This document shows positions 40,576 to 49,235 of a DNA stretch of 64,000 bases, piece by piece. The position numbers and the translations under genes are program-made. The notes under the pieces were generated by a model that saw only the letters and a list, made by a program, of their open reading frames with translations, did no database searches and was not told where the DNA came from. Numbering within the stretch: the first letter of the stretch is position 1; the number at the start of each line of letters is the position of its first letter. Source of the stretch: Lewinellaceae bacterium (GTDB taxonomy: Bacteria > Bacteroidota > Bacteroidia > Chitinophagales > Saprospiraceae); contig JACJYR010000001.1 of the NCBI GenBank assembly GCA_020636005.1, forward strand, positions 2,608,501-2,672,500. Direction: 5' to 3'.

Positions 40576-41721
40576 ATGAAAATCCTCCACATCATCCCCA
40601 CTTATAAACCTGCCTACATCTATGGCGGCCCCATTTTTTCCGTCAGCCTTTTATGCGAAAATCTCGTGAAAGCAGGCCATGAGGTACTAATGTTGACCAC
40701 CACCGCCAATGGACCCAACGAACTCGATGTGCCAAAAGGTACTGTGCAAAACGTGGACGGTGTGCCGACCATTTACTACCACCGTTATACGAAGGACCAC
40801 ACGCACCTGGCCCCGGCGCTCATTTGGCATGTTTTCACAAAATGCAGGCGCTACGATGCCGTACACATCCATTCCTGGTGGAATATCCCGGTTATTTTCT
40901 GTGTGCTGTCATGTTGGCTGCGGGGGGTGAAACCAGTGCTATCGCCGAGGGGAATGTTGAGCGGTTTTACCTTTGAAAAAAACAGTTCTTCGGGGAAGGC
41001 CATTTTTCACCGCACGGTCGGGAAATTTCTTTTGCAAAAAACCCGCCTGCACCTGACTGCCGAAGCCGAGCAGCAGGAGGCGGCCCATATCGGCGCAGAG
41101 AGTTTCGTGCTGCCGAATTTCATCCAAACGGCGGGCGCAGTTGGCAGCCCTCAGCCCTCAGCCCTCAGGCACCAGTCGCCGTTTACCATTATTTTTCTAT
41201 CCCGCATTCACCCGAAAAAAAACCTGGAAGGGCTGATGGAGGCCCTCAGCAAAGTGGATTTTGATTTTATGTTGAAAATAGCGGGAATGGGCGAACAGGC
41301 ATATATCGAAAAGCTGAAAAAATGGGCCGTAGAAAAGGGGATAGGTGAAAAAATAGAATGGGCGGGCGAATTATTCAACGAGGAAAAAATCAGTTTTTAT
41401 GCTGACGCCGATCTGTTCGTGTTGCCCTCTTTCAACGAGAATTTTGCCAATGTGGTCATCGAGGTATTATCCACTGGCACACCGGTGCTGATTTCAGAAG
41501 AAGTAGGTTTGGCAAAGTATGTGAAAGACAAGGGGCTTGGGTGGACTTGTTCTACCGAGGCGACGGATATTGCCAGTCAACTGGAAGCAATTTTTCACCA
41601 AAAAGATAATCTTGCCTCCATCCGCCAAAAAGCCCCCGCCATTATCGAAAATGACTTTTCCCCAAAGGCCCTCACGGAGAAATACGTGAAGGAATACCAA
41701 AAAATATTGCAACATGCTTGA
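40576..41721 (+). CDS. Glycosyltransferase family 4 (GT-B) with heptad repeat in its interdomain linker
   Basis: The N-terminal domain is ILHIIPTYKPAYIYGGPIFS, VHIHSWWNIPVIFC and PVLSPRGMLSGFTF. The C-terminal domain is FTIIFLSRIHPKKNLEGLME, LKIAGMGEQAYIEKLKKWA and LFVLPSFNENFANVVIEVLS, the donor site, with NENFxxxxxE in place of EGFG. Between the domains AGAVGSPQPSALRHQ is encoded by a perfect 7-nt repeat (41145-41169). A unit change would frameshift the gene in its middle and remove the donor domain. 381 residues. Confidence 0.92.
   Translation: MKILHIIPTYKPAYIYGGPIFSVSLLCENLVKAGHEVLMLTTTANGPNELDVPKGTVQNVDGVPTIYYHRYTKDHTHLAPALIWHVFTKCRRYDAVHIHSWWNIPVIFCVLSCWLRGVKPVLSPRGMLSGFTFEKNSSSGKAIFHRTVGKFLLQKTRLHLTAEAEQQEAAHIGAESFVLPNFIQTAGAVGSPQPSALRHQSPFTIIFLSRIHPKKNLEGLMEALSKVDFDFMLKIAGMGEQAYIEKLKKWAVEKGIGEKIEWAGELFNEEKISFYADADLFVLPSFNENFANVVIEVLSTGTPVLISEEVGLAKYVKDKGLGWTCSTEATDIASQLEAIFHQKDNLASIRQKAPAIIENDFSPKALTEKYVKEYQKILQHA
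41145..41169. repeat. Perfect heptad repeat CAGCCCT x3.6 inside a glycosyltransferase gene
   Basis: CAGCCCT is repeated exactly at 41145, 41152 and 41159, then CAGG. The period is not a multiple of three, so slippage would switch the gene off or on. It codes for the flexible linker of the GT-B fold, where short insertions are tolerated. Confidence 0.85.
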
Positions 41722-41773
41722 TGTTCAGCCCATCGTTGGCAGTTCGGCAACCGGCCCCTTACAGGGCAGCAAA

Positions 41774-42694
41774 ATGCAGCAGCGGGATTATACATTTATC
41801 ATCTTGACCTTCAACGAGGAGCAACACCTGCCGCGCTTGCTCGAATCAATTGCCCCACTAAACGCCAGGACATTCATCCTCGACAGTGGCAGCACGGATG
41901 CCACGCTCGACATTGCAGCGGGATATGGCGCCACGGTGGCCTGCAATGCCTTCATCAACCACCCGAAGCAATGGGACTTTGCGCTGAACCATTTCCCTGT
42001 CGAAACGCCCTGGACAATCGGCCTGGATGCCGACCAAATCGTGACGCCGGAGTTATTGGAAATGCTGGAAAATTTCAACAATGAAACTGTTCCAGCCTCG
42101 GTGAACGGCATTTATTTCAACCGGAAAAACTATTTCAAGGGCCGGTGGATCAGGCATGGCGGGTATTTTCCAAAATATTTATTGAAAATGTTCCGCACGG
42201 GCATCGGCCACTCCGACCTGAACCAGAACATGGACCACCGCTTCATCGTGCCGGGCGGGACGGAGGTTTGGAAAACTGGCTACCTTATTGAAGAGAACCT
42301 CAAAGAAAACGAAATTGAATTTTGGATCAGCAAGCACAACAAGTATAGCACTTTGCAGGCCAGAGAAGAGCTGGAGCGGAAAACCGGAGAACGGTTTCAA
42401 GCTACTAAACCAAAGCTGCTCGGCAACCCCGACCAGCGGTTGGCCTGGTTCAAGCAATTCTGGTTTGGGGCGCCACTGTTCGTGCGGCCAATGATTTATT
42501 TCACCTGGCGCTATTTTTTCAAGCTGGGCTTCCTCGACGGGAAGCAAGGATTTATTTTCCATTTCCTGCAGGCTTTTTGGTACCGCTTGCTGATCGACAT
42601 AAAGATAGACGAGAATCGAAACAATTCACTACATCCCAAACCCGCCGATGGTAAAGCTTTACGGTCTCCAAAACGGAAGGCCGGGGCTATGTAG
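41774..42694 (+). CDS. Glycosyltransferase family 2 (WaaE/KdtX-like)
   Basis: Starting at ATG 41774 the protein begins MQQRDYTFIILTFNEEQHLP, reaching the GT-A fold at once. An ATG at 41714 would add 20 residues encoded by spacer repeats (GGCAGTTC, GGCAACCG) and overlap the previous gene by 8 nt. Motifs are FILDSGSTDATLDIAAGYGA and IGLDADQIVTPELLEM (DxD), then RWIRHGGYFPKYLLKMFR. This subgroup includes LPS-core and exopolysaccharide transferases. The C-terminal helix pair (IYFTWRYFFKLGFLDGKQGF) suggests membrane association. Confidence 0.9.
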   Translation: MQQRDYTFIILTFNEEQHLPRLLESIAPLNARTFILDSGSTDATLDIAAGYGATVACNAFINHPKQWDFALNHFPVETPWTIGLDADQIVTPELLEMLENFNNETVPASVNGIYFNRKNYFKGRWIRHGGYFPKYLLKMFRTGIGHSDLNQNMDHRFIVPGGTEVWKTGYLIEENLKENEIEFWISKHNKYSTLQAREELERKTGERFQATKPKLLGNPDQRLAWFKQFWFGAPLFVRPMIYFTWRYFFKLGFLDGKQGFIFHFLQAFWYRLLIDIKIDENRNNSLHPKPADGKALRSPKRKAGAM

Positions 42695-42720
42695 TTGTCA
42701 AACCAAAAATTACTTTAAAA

Positions 42721-44481
42721 ATGTACACTCTCGGAATCAACGCCTACCACGGCGACTCTTCCGCATGTATTTACAGAGACGGAGAATTGATAGCGGCTAC
42801 TGAAGAAGAACGTATCCGCCGCATCAAGCACTGGGCAGGGCTGCCCACCGAAGCCGTAAAATTTTGCCTGCAGGAGGCAGGTATCAAGCTGGACGAGGTA
42901 GATGTAATCACCGTCTCCCGCAATCCCTGGGCAAAATTTGGCTACAAAATCATGCACACTTTGAAGAACCGCAGCACCGTCAAGTCTTTCAAAGCAAAGG
43001 CTTCCCATATCGGCGGGGTGCGGACCATCAAAGAGGACATGGCGCACGCACTGGGCTACAACGGGACGCCCATCAAGGCGGACATCAAGTTTATCGAACA
43101 CCACCGGAGCCACATGGGCAGCGCTTTTTTCGTGTCGCCATTTGAGGAGTCGGCCATCCTTTCGGTGGACGGTATGGGGGATTTCACCTCCACCATGCGG
43201 GGCATCGGAAAGGGCAACAAGATCACCGTGCTGGACAGTGTGACTTTTCCGCACTCCATCGGGTACTTCTACACTTGTTTCACCCAGTATTTGGGTTTCC
43301 CGAATTATGGGGACGAGTATAAAGTCATGGGGCTTGCCCCCTATGGCACGCCCGATCCGGATTTGATGAAGAAAATATGGGATTTCATGCGGCTGAAAAG
43401 CGATGGTCTTTTTGAGCTGAACCTGAAATACCTCAGTACGGTCAAACACGGCGATTGGGGCCGCATCGACGAAAAAGGCATCCCCGTCCTAAAACCCCAT
43501 TACAGCGGCAATCTGGTGGCTCAATTTGGGCCGGCACGCCAAAAAGGGGAACCGCTCACGGATTTCCACAAAAACCTGGCTGCCTCGGTGCAGCGCGTCA
43601 CGGAAGAAACCATCTTCCACCTGGCGGAAGGTTTATACAAAAAAACGGGTTTGAAAAATCTGTGCATCACCGGGGGGGTTGCCCAAAATTCTGTGGCAAA
43701 CGGAAAAGTGGTGGACAACACCTCTTTCGAAAACCTGTTCGTGCCGCCTGCCGGCCACGATGGGGGCACCTGCGTAGGTTCGGCCCTGTTCCACTATCAC
43801 AACGACCTGGGTAAGCCGCGCTCACCCTTCAAGCATCAGGCTTACACAGGTATTTATTTTACCAATGACAAGATCCGGCAATTTCTCAAAACGAGGGATC
43901 TCAGCCAATTCCATGTGGCTGAAATACCGGATGAAAAACTGTTCAACACGGTAGCCGATGCCCTGATCGGCGGCTGTGTGGTCGGCTGGTACCAGGGCCG
44001 GGCAGAGTTTGGGCCCAGGGCTTTGGGCAACCGCTCCATCATCGTGGATCCCCGCCGGGCGGATGCGAAAGATTTGATGAACGAAAAGATCAAACGGCGG
44101 GAGAGTTTCCGCCCCTTCGCCCCTTCCATCCTTAAAGAATGCACGGCAGCCTATTTCGAGCGGGTGGACGACGTGCCTTTCATGGAAAAGGTCTTCCGCA
44201 TACGCCCGGAAAAGCAGGCATCCATCCCTGCGGTAACGCATGTGGACGGCACGGGCAGGCTGCAAACGGTGGAACAAATAGACGCACCGCGCTACCATGC
44301 ACTGATTTCGGCTTTTAATAAAAAAACAGGGGTGCCTATTTTGCTCAATACCTCCTTCAACGAGAACGAACCGATTGTGAATACGCCGGAGCATGCCCTT
44401 GAATGCTTTCTGCGCACCCAGATGGACATGCTCGTATTGGAAAATTTTGTTGTCAGCAGGAAACCACTGCCTGGCAATTGA
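42721..44481 (+). CDS. O-carbamoyltransferase, NodU/CmcH family (second copy)
   Basis: The N-terminal domain starts YTLGINAYHGDSSACIYRDG. Metal-site histidines are in FIEHHRSHMGSAFF, and SVDGMGDFTST and CITGGVAQNSVANGK follow. The C-terminal domain has AEFGPRALGNRSIIVDPRR, RESFRPFAPSIL and LLNTSFNENEPIVNTP. At 586 residues it is ~35 shorter than the first copy and differs throughout (for example HHRSH against HHLSH), so it probably carbamoylates another hydroxyl. It follows the DUF5989/SxtJ/SGNH run by about 5 kb. Confidence 0.95.
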   Translation: MYTLGINAYHGDSSACIYRDGELIAATEEERIRRIKHWAGLPTEAVKFCLQEAGIKLDEVDVITVSRNPWAKFGYKIMHTLKNRSTVKSFKAKASHIGGVRTIKEDMAHALGYNGTPIKADIKFIEHHRSHMGSAFFVSPFEESAILSVDGMGDFTSTMRGIGKGNKITVLDSVTFPHSIGYFYTCFTQYLGFPNYGDEYKVMGLAPYGTPDPDLMKKIWDFMRLKSDGLFELNLKYLSTVKHGDWGRIDEKGIPVLKPHYSGNLVAQFGPARQKGEPLTDFHKNLAASVQRVTEETIFHLAEGLYKKTGLKNLCITGGVAQNSVANGKVVDNTSFENLFVPPAGHDGGTCVGSALFHYHNDLGKPRSPFKHQAYTGIYFTNDKIRQFLKTRDLSQFHVAEIPDEKLFNTVADALIGGCVVGWYQGRAEFGPRALGNRSIIVDPRRADAKDLMNEKIKRRESFRPFAPSILKECTAAYFERVDDVPFMEKVFRIRPEKQASIPAVTHVDGTGRLQTVEQIDAPRYHALISAFNKKTGVPILLNTSFNENEPIVNTPEHALECFLRTQMDMLVLENFVVSRKPLPGN

Positions 44482-44604
44482 CAATAGTATTGAAGTGCCG
44501 GAAAGCAATCCCAACTGCAGGCGCATATTCCCACTTATCCATTCTTCTTCCCAAAACTGGTTGTTTCAAAAAAATTATTTTCAACACTTACAAATGAAGT
44601 AATC

Positions 44605-45606
44605 ATGGTCAAAGAAGCATTTTACAAAGGTACCTGCCCCCTGGGCGAACCGCTGGAAATCCCTATTACTGTTGATGAGGCAACCGATAGATACCTCGCC
44701 CTGAAAACAAAGGAAGACATCAGGAACTATTACGATGATAATGGTTATGTCGTGGCGAGAAACCTGGTTTCTGCCGAATTGTGCAACGAGATGCTGCACC
44801 AGTTCCGACATGAGGTGAAACCCTACAACGGCTACATTTATCGCCAGGCGAGTGCGAACCCGGAAAAGCATAAGTTCACCAAAACGAACTACATGCTGAA
44901 CTCTATCCTGAACCTTCAATCCGTGAACAGCCAGCACTTTCCTAATTTCCGCAAAACCGGGATTGACATCCTCACCAACAAGAACATCCAGCAAACCCTG
45001 ACGGCGCTCATGGGCGAGCCGGGCAAGTTGGTGCAGTCCATGTATTTTGAGGGGAACCCTGTCACCTGGGCACACCAGGACTGCTACTACCTGGACTCAG
45101 AAAGGGATGGGGCGATGATAGGCATCTGGCTGGCACTGGAAGACATCCACCCGGCCGGAGGGCGCTTCTACATCTACCCGACCAGCCACAAGATTGACAT
45201 CCGAAAAAATGGGGGCGATTTCGACATCGCTTTCCACCACGACCGGTATAAGGAATTGGTGAAAAAAATCATCAGAGACTTCCAGTTGGAGTGTACGGCC
45301 CCCGTGCTGCGCAAGGGCGATGTGCTTTTTTGGGGCGGAAAAACCATTCATGGTTCGCTGGCCACTTTTGACCAGCAATATTCCCGCAACTCCATTACGG
45401 GGCATTACATCCCGGAGTCCACCAGGTTCATGCAGTTCCAGACCATTGTGAAGCCGCTGCAGTTGAAGAAAATTAACGGTGTCAACGTCAACTTCCCGAA
45501 GGATTTGGACAGCGCAAAGAACAGGACCATCATGAAAGTGGAAACGACCTTTCCCAAATCTTTTCAATTTGCCAAAAAAGTTGCGATTAAGCTTTTTACT
45601 AAGTAG
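44605..45606 (+). CDS. Phytanoyl-CoA dioxygenase (PhyH) family Fe(II)/2-oxoglutarate oxygenase
   Basis: Hydroxylates or otherwise oxidises a small substrate using Fe(II) and 2-oxoglutarate. The iron-binding His-x-Asp is in PVTWAHQDCYYLDS (about 155-157), and the distal His in WGGKTIHGSLATF. An Arg downstream (YSRNSITGHY) would bind 2-oxoglutarate. The 333 residues are normal length. In polysaccharide loci such enzymes may modify a sugar or lipid moiety. It is the last gene before a ~990-nt gene-poor stretch and probably shares the transcript of the carbamoyltransferase. Confidence 0.88.
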   Translation: MVKEAFYKGTCPLGEPLEIPITVDEATDRYLALKTKEDIRNYYDDNGYVVARNLVSAELCNEMLHQFRHEVKPYNGYIYRQASANPEKHKFTKTNYMLNSILNLQSVNSQHFPNFRKTGIDILTNKNIQQTLTALMGEPGKLVQSMYFEGNPVTWAHQDCYYLDSERDGAMIGIWLALEDIHPAGGRFYIYPTSHKIDIRKNGGDFDIAFHHDRYKELVKKIIRDFQLECTAPVLRKGDVLFWGGKTIHGSLATFDQQYSRNSITGHYIPESTRFMQFQTIVKPLQLKKINGVNVNFPKDLDSAKNRTIMKVETTFPKSFQFAKKVAIKLFTK

Positions 45607-46013
45607 TTGGGAAAATAACAAGCGAAGCACAAAGCCTTAGGAAACCTGGACAGCCGCATTCGCAGATCACTGCTTTTATAAAAAGCGCATTAAGATAAAC
45701 CTGAAAATCTTTTTCAGGCTGCTCTTTGAGAAAGAACAACGCCACGGCGTTTGTATAATTCTCCCCCACCATTTTTTCGCAGGTATCCGACATGGCCGAG
45801 TTGAGGAAGAATCCCTTAGGGGTTTCGACTTCCACGGACGTCATGTCGGATTGCGATATTCCTTGCCAAGTGGCATGAAGAGCATAGGTGCGCGATAAGG
45901 TTGACCAAAAACCCGGCTGTAAAGGGCATCAATCGTTTGTATTTCAATTTTTTATTTATAAAACTGCCCAAAGGTTGAAACCTGTCAACTAGGTTAACCG
46001 TATTCCTCTTTAA
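45599..46013 (-). pseudogene. Frameshifted gene relic of unknown family
   Basis: On the minus strand a frame from about 46013 reads LKRNTVNLVDRFQPLGSF and KYKRLMPFTAG. A second frame continues FWSTLSRTYALHATWQGI, SDMTSVEVETPKGFFLNS and MVGENYTNAVALFFLKEQ to a stop at 45599. The two join smoothly (TAG-F-WST) if one base is removed from the A5 run at 45907-45911. Upstream of 46013 stops appear (TAG at 46014-46016). I do not recognise the family. The last ~25 residues have atypical composition and overlap the PhyH stop. It could also be a sequencing error in a real small gene, or chance. Confidence 0.35.
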
Positions 46014-46016
46014 CTA

Positions 46017-46351
46017 TTGCCGAGATTAGGCTCTCAGGTCTGGGTTTTGAACCATGACTTTTATTTCCCAACGATTACAATGTGATATTCAGGACTGCGA
46101 AGCTATTTTTAAGACAGGTGGTGTTTTGCTGATTGCGATTTGTCTCAAAATCAAAAATTTGGCACCGTCGATGTTTTGGCCTTACATGCTTGCGCCAATC
46201 CTGAAACTTTGAAAGAATTGTTCTTTGATCACAAGCCGGAGGCCAATAAAAACGGGCTGAAGGGAGGGATGTAAAAAGTATTTTCCAGTGCCATTTATTT
46301 ACAATGTGTTTAAACAACAGCTGCCGACTGTTTATTTTGTAAGTAAATTAC
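46017..46351. other. Gene-poor stretch, possibly decayed coding DNA
   Basis: No intact gene was found. On the + strand an open frame without a start codon (46113-46274) ends with DVLALHACANPETLKELFF then DHKPEANKN and a stop. It faintly recalls an ankyrin repeat, but one unit is too little to claim it. Base composition is more A/T-rich than the polysaccharide genes on either side, consistent with old transferred or degraded DNA. Confidence 0.3.
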
Positions 46352-46381
46352 CTTGGATTCTCACCTAAACAGTTATATTTG
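46352..46381 (+). promoter_or_regulatory. Bacteroidota-type promoter upstream of the last glycosyltransferase
   Basis: CTTG (46352-46355), an 18-nt spacer and TATATTTG (46374-46381), followed by TCCCC. It resembles the promoter at 3699 (TACATTTG followed by CCCC). Its spacer is 2 nt shorter. It would give the glycosyltransferase at 46596 its own transcript with a ~200-nt leader. Confidence 0.5.
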
Positions 46382-46595
46382 TCCCCTCATTCACTTCTAT
46401 CCTGCTCTTCGTGAAAACCGTGCTCAAAAAAGACCTCCTATCCCCTACTAAGAGGTACGAGTATCAAAATTTCAAGTATCAAACATCCCGGTCTAAACAC
46501 CTTATTCACAAAGCTTTAGTGCTTCTCTATTTCCAAGAACCGTAGGTATTAGGTTATATGACACTTATGAACAAATAATAAATCCCCTGCGTCCT

Positions 46596-47369
46596 ATGAA
46601 AATTAGCATTATCACTGTCAGTTATAACAGTGCAAAAACCATTGAAGACACAATCAACTGTGTGCTGAACCAGTCCCACAATGACATTGAGTACATTGTG
46701 GTAGATGGAGCGTCAAAGGATGGTACGCCCCAGATTATCAAAAAGTACCAGGACAAGATCACTAAGATCATCGTTGAGCCGGACTACGGAATTTATGATG
46801 CCATGAACAAAGGCATCCGATCCGCTACGGGCGATGTCATCGGCTTTTTGAACGCAGACGACAACTACGTGAGCAACAAGGTGCTGGAGCGGGTTAATGA
46901 AGCTTTTGAAAAGAATTCTGCCGACTCTGTCTATGGCGATCTCTGTTACGTTGCCGACGAGGATACCAACAAGGTTATCCGTTTTTGGCGGGCAGGCCAG
47001 TTTAATGAACGCAGCTTCCTCAATGGCTGGATGCCGCCGCACCCAACTTTCTTTGTACGGCGCTCAGTGTTGGAAAAATACGGTGTGTTCGATCCCACCT
47101 TTCGATTTGCAGGTGATTATGAATTGATACTGCGCTTGTTATACAAGCACCACATTTCCACTTATTACCTGCCCTATTGCCTGGTAAAAATGCGGATTGG
47201 TGGAGCGGGGAACCGGTGGGTTGAAAACCGCCTGATAGCGAACCTTGAAGACAGGCTGGCCTGGAAAAAGAACAACCTGAAACCAAGGCCCTATACTACC
47301 TTCCTGAAACCGCTGCGCAAGGTTTTTCAATTCGTGAAACTGCACCCAAAGGCGGCGTTCTTGTCGTAG
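46596..47369 (+). CDS. Glycosyltransferase family 2 (WcaA-like)
   Basis: 257 residues. ISIITVSYNSAKTIEDTINC and YIVVDGASKDGTPQIIKKY form the nucleotide-binding part. GIYDAMNKGIRSATGDVIGF is the acceptor-proximal motif and LNADDNYVS holds the DxD. WMPPHPTFFVRRSVLEKYG and FAGDYELILRLL are typical of colanic-acid-like GT2 enzymes. It appears to be the last gene of the locus, with its own promoter candidate and a strong terminator 21 nt after the stop. Confidence 0.93.
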   Translation: MKISIITVSYNSAKTIEDTINCVLNQSHNDIEYIVVDGASKDGTPQIIKKYQDKITKIIVEPDYGIYDAMNKGIRSATGDVIGFLNADDNYVSNKVLERVNEAFEKNSADSVYGDLCYVADEDTNKVIRFWRAGQFNERSFLNGWMPPHPTFFVRRSVLEKYGVFDPTFRFAGDYELILRLLYKHHISTYYLPYCLVKMRIGGAGNRWVENRLIANLEDRLAWKKNNLKPRPYTTFLKPLRKVFQFVKLHPKAAFLS

Positions 47370-47390
47370 CCAACTTAAAGCCTTAGACTA

Positions 47391-47432
47391 AAAAAAAGCC
47401 CAACAGGAATTTTCTTCCTGCTGGGCTTTTTT
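47391..47432. terminator. Bidirectional rho-independent terminator closing the polysaccharide locus
   Basis: AAAAAAAGCCCAACAGGAA (47391-47409) and TTCCTGCTGGGCTTTTTTT (from 47414) form a 12-bp GC-rich stem with one mismatch and a short loop. It is flanked by A7 and T7, so it works in both directions. It separates the + strand locus from the convergent rhomboid gene, whose stop is at 47440. Confidence 0.93.
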
Positions 47433-47439
47433 TGTTGGT

Positions 47440-48123
47440 TCAAATTCCTTCCTCCCGTTCCTTCTCCCGTTCCGCTTTTGTTTTATCAAAAACGTGCCGG
47501 TCAAAAAAGAAAGCCTGATCTTCCGTTTCATTTTCCCAGGACGGAGGCGTGATTTGCTCGTCGGCTTCAATTTCTTCCTTGTACCAATAAGCGGTAAAAA
47601 TGCCTACCAGCCCGCCCAGCAAATGGCTTTCCCACGAAATGCCCTCCTGGTTGGGCAAAATCCCCAAAAAGTAACCGCTGTAAAGAAAAGTAACAATGAG
47701 TGCCAGAATAATTGACTTGAGGCTCCGCCGGAATATGCCCGTCCAAAAAACAAAAGACACCAGGCCATATACCACGCCGCTGGCCCCTATGTGGAACACC
47801 CGCCTGCCAAACAACCAAACTGCCACCCCGGTAAGGAGGTAAATCATCAGCATGCTTCGCACAGCTACCCGGCGGTAGAAATACATAATCATCACGGACA
47901 AAAGGAAGATGGGCGCAGAGTTGGAAATCAGATGCCGGAGGTCGTCATGTATCAGCGGTGCGAAAATAATCCCCCGCAAACCAAAAAACTCCCTGGGAAA
48001 CAAGCCATAACTGCCAAAGTCAATACTGGTGAGTACCTGGAAAAAATGAACCGCCCAGATCAGTACGATGAACTGAAAAGGCAGCCGCAAGCTGGAAAGA
48101 ATCTTTTGTTGTTGTTGTTCCAT
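47440..48123 (-). CDS. Rhomboid-family intramembrane serine protease
   Basis: Cleaves membrane helices in the bilayer. Six helices are visible. Catalytic Ser115 is in VFHIGASGVVYGLVS and His167 in WESHLLGGLVGIF. The oxyanion Asn68 is in HLISNSAPIFLL, all in standard order. Start is the ATG at 48123, and a GTG one codon upstream is also possible. The C-terminal ~45 residues are charged and disordered (DKTKAEREKEREEGI). Substrate unknown. It stands alone, convergent with the polysaccharide locus. Confidence 0.93.
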   Translation of the reverse strand: MEQQQQKILSSLRLPFQFIVLIWAVHFFQVLTSIDFGSYGLFPREFFGLRGIIFAPLIHDDLRHLISNSAPIFLLSVMIMYFYRRVAVRSMLMIYLLTGVAVWLFGRRVFHIGASGVVYGLVSFVFWTGIFRRSLKSIILALIVTFLYSGYFLGILPNQEGISWESHLLGGLVGIFTAYWYKEEIEADEQITPPSWENETEDQAFFFDRHVFDKTKAEREKEREEGI

Positions 48124-48260
48124 CACACAGTGTCATTTGGATTGGTGGTCACGCTGATGGTTATGGCGCTTTACTTTTCTCCGCCCTGCGAAAGAACCAA
48201 CCTAAAACATGGCAAGTTGGATTTCAGTTGACCTTCAAATGAGGAATAATATCAAAACAT

Positions 48261-49235
48261 TCAGGACAGAATATCAATCATTTCCAACAATACCGGGTTG
48301 GTGTCTTCATGGTGCTTGATGGCTTGTTCAAATGGAGTATATACCACTTTATTGTTAACGACGCCAATCATAACGCCCTTTTCACCGGCCATCAGTGCTT
48401 TCACCGCTTCCATGCCCATTTGGCTGGCCCTGACCCGCTCCATGCAGGTTGGTTTGCCGCCCCGTTGGATGTGGCCCAGGATACCCACTTTTATTTCGTA
48501 ATAATCGAAACGCTGCTTCACGGCTTCTGCCACTTTCACCGCCCCACCGGCGTCGTCACCTTCGGCAACGATTACAATGCCCGATGTTTTTCTGTTTCTT
48601 CGGTAATGATAGTCCAGGCGTTCGACCAGACGATCCAGGTTGGTGCGGGTCTCCGGTACGAGGACAGCCTCTGCGCCGGTAGCAATCGCCGTGCGCAGGG
48701 CGATGAAGCCAGCATCCCGCCCCATCACTTCGATAAAAAACAGGCGGTTGTGCGAATCAGCGGTATCCTTGATATTGTCAATGGCCTGCATGGCCGTATT
48801 CGTAGCCGTATCATAGCCAATGGTAAAATCGGTGCCCACCAGGTCGTTGTCAATGGTGCCAGGGCACCCTACGATTACAATGTCGGGGAATTCTTTTGTG
48901 AAAACATCGGCACCTTGGAAGGTGCCGTCGCCGCCAATAGCCACGATACCTTCAATGCCTCGCTTCGTTAAATTTTCGTAAGCGTCCCTGCGTCCCTCCG
49001 GTGTTAAAAAACGCTTGCTGCGCGCAGTCTGGAGGATGGTGCCACCCAGTTGTATAATATTGCTCACCGAATGCGACTTCATGGGCACCATTTCATCATC
49101 GATCAGGCCTTCGTAGCCCCGCTTGATGCCAAAAACCTCCAGGCCAAAGTGCAAACCGGTGCGGACGACGGCCCGGATACAGGCATTCATGCCCGGCGCA
49201 TCGCCGCCCGAGGTAAATACTGCTATTTTTTTCAT
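48261..49235 (-). CDS. pfkA: ATP-dependent 6-phosphofructokinase
   Basis: Phosphorylates fructose 6-phosphate to fructose 1,6-bisphosphate in glycolysis. From the ATG at 49235 it has 324 residues, the bacterial norm. Motifs are VFTSGGDAPGMNACIRAVV, GGDGTFQGADVF (ATP), CPGTIDNDLVGTDFTIGYDT (catalytic Asp) and EVMGRDAGFIALRTA, then ILGHIQRGGKPTCMER. The frame extends upstream to 49376 but that part has no family similarity. GGDGT rather than GGENT suggests ATP over PPi. Confidence 0.97.
   Translation of the reverse strand: MKKIAVFTSGGDAPGMNACIRAVVRTGLHFGLEVFGIKRGYEGLIDDEMVPMKSHSVSNIIQLGGTILQTARSKRFLTPEGRRDAYENLTKRGIEGIVAIGGDGTFQGADVFTKEFPDIVIVGCPGTIDNDLVGTDFTIGYDTATNTAMQAIDNIKDTADSHNRLFFIEVMGRDAGFIALRTAIATGAEAVLVPETRTNLDRLVERLDYHYRRNRKTSGIVIVAEGDDAGGAVKVAEAVKQRFDYYEIKVGILGHIQRGGKPTCMERVRASQMGMEAVKALMAGEKGVMIGVVNNKVVYTPFEQAIKHHEDTNPVLLEMIDILS

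Noticed and set aside
46113..46274. Ankyrin-like open frame
   Set aside because: Only one weak repeat-like segment, no start codon; mentioned in the gene-poor stretch but not called.
47433..47450. GGTTCAAATTCC resembling a tRNA T-loop
   Set aside because: No acceptor, D or anticodon stems around it; it is the end of the rhomboid gene next to the terminator.
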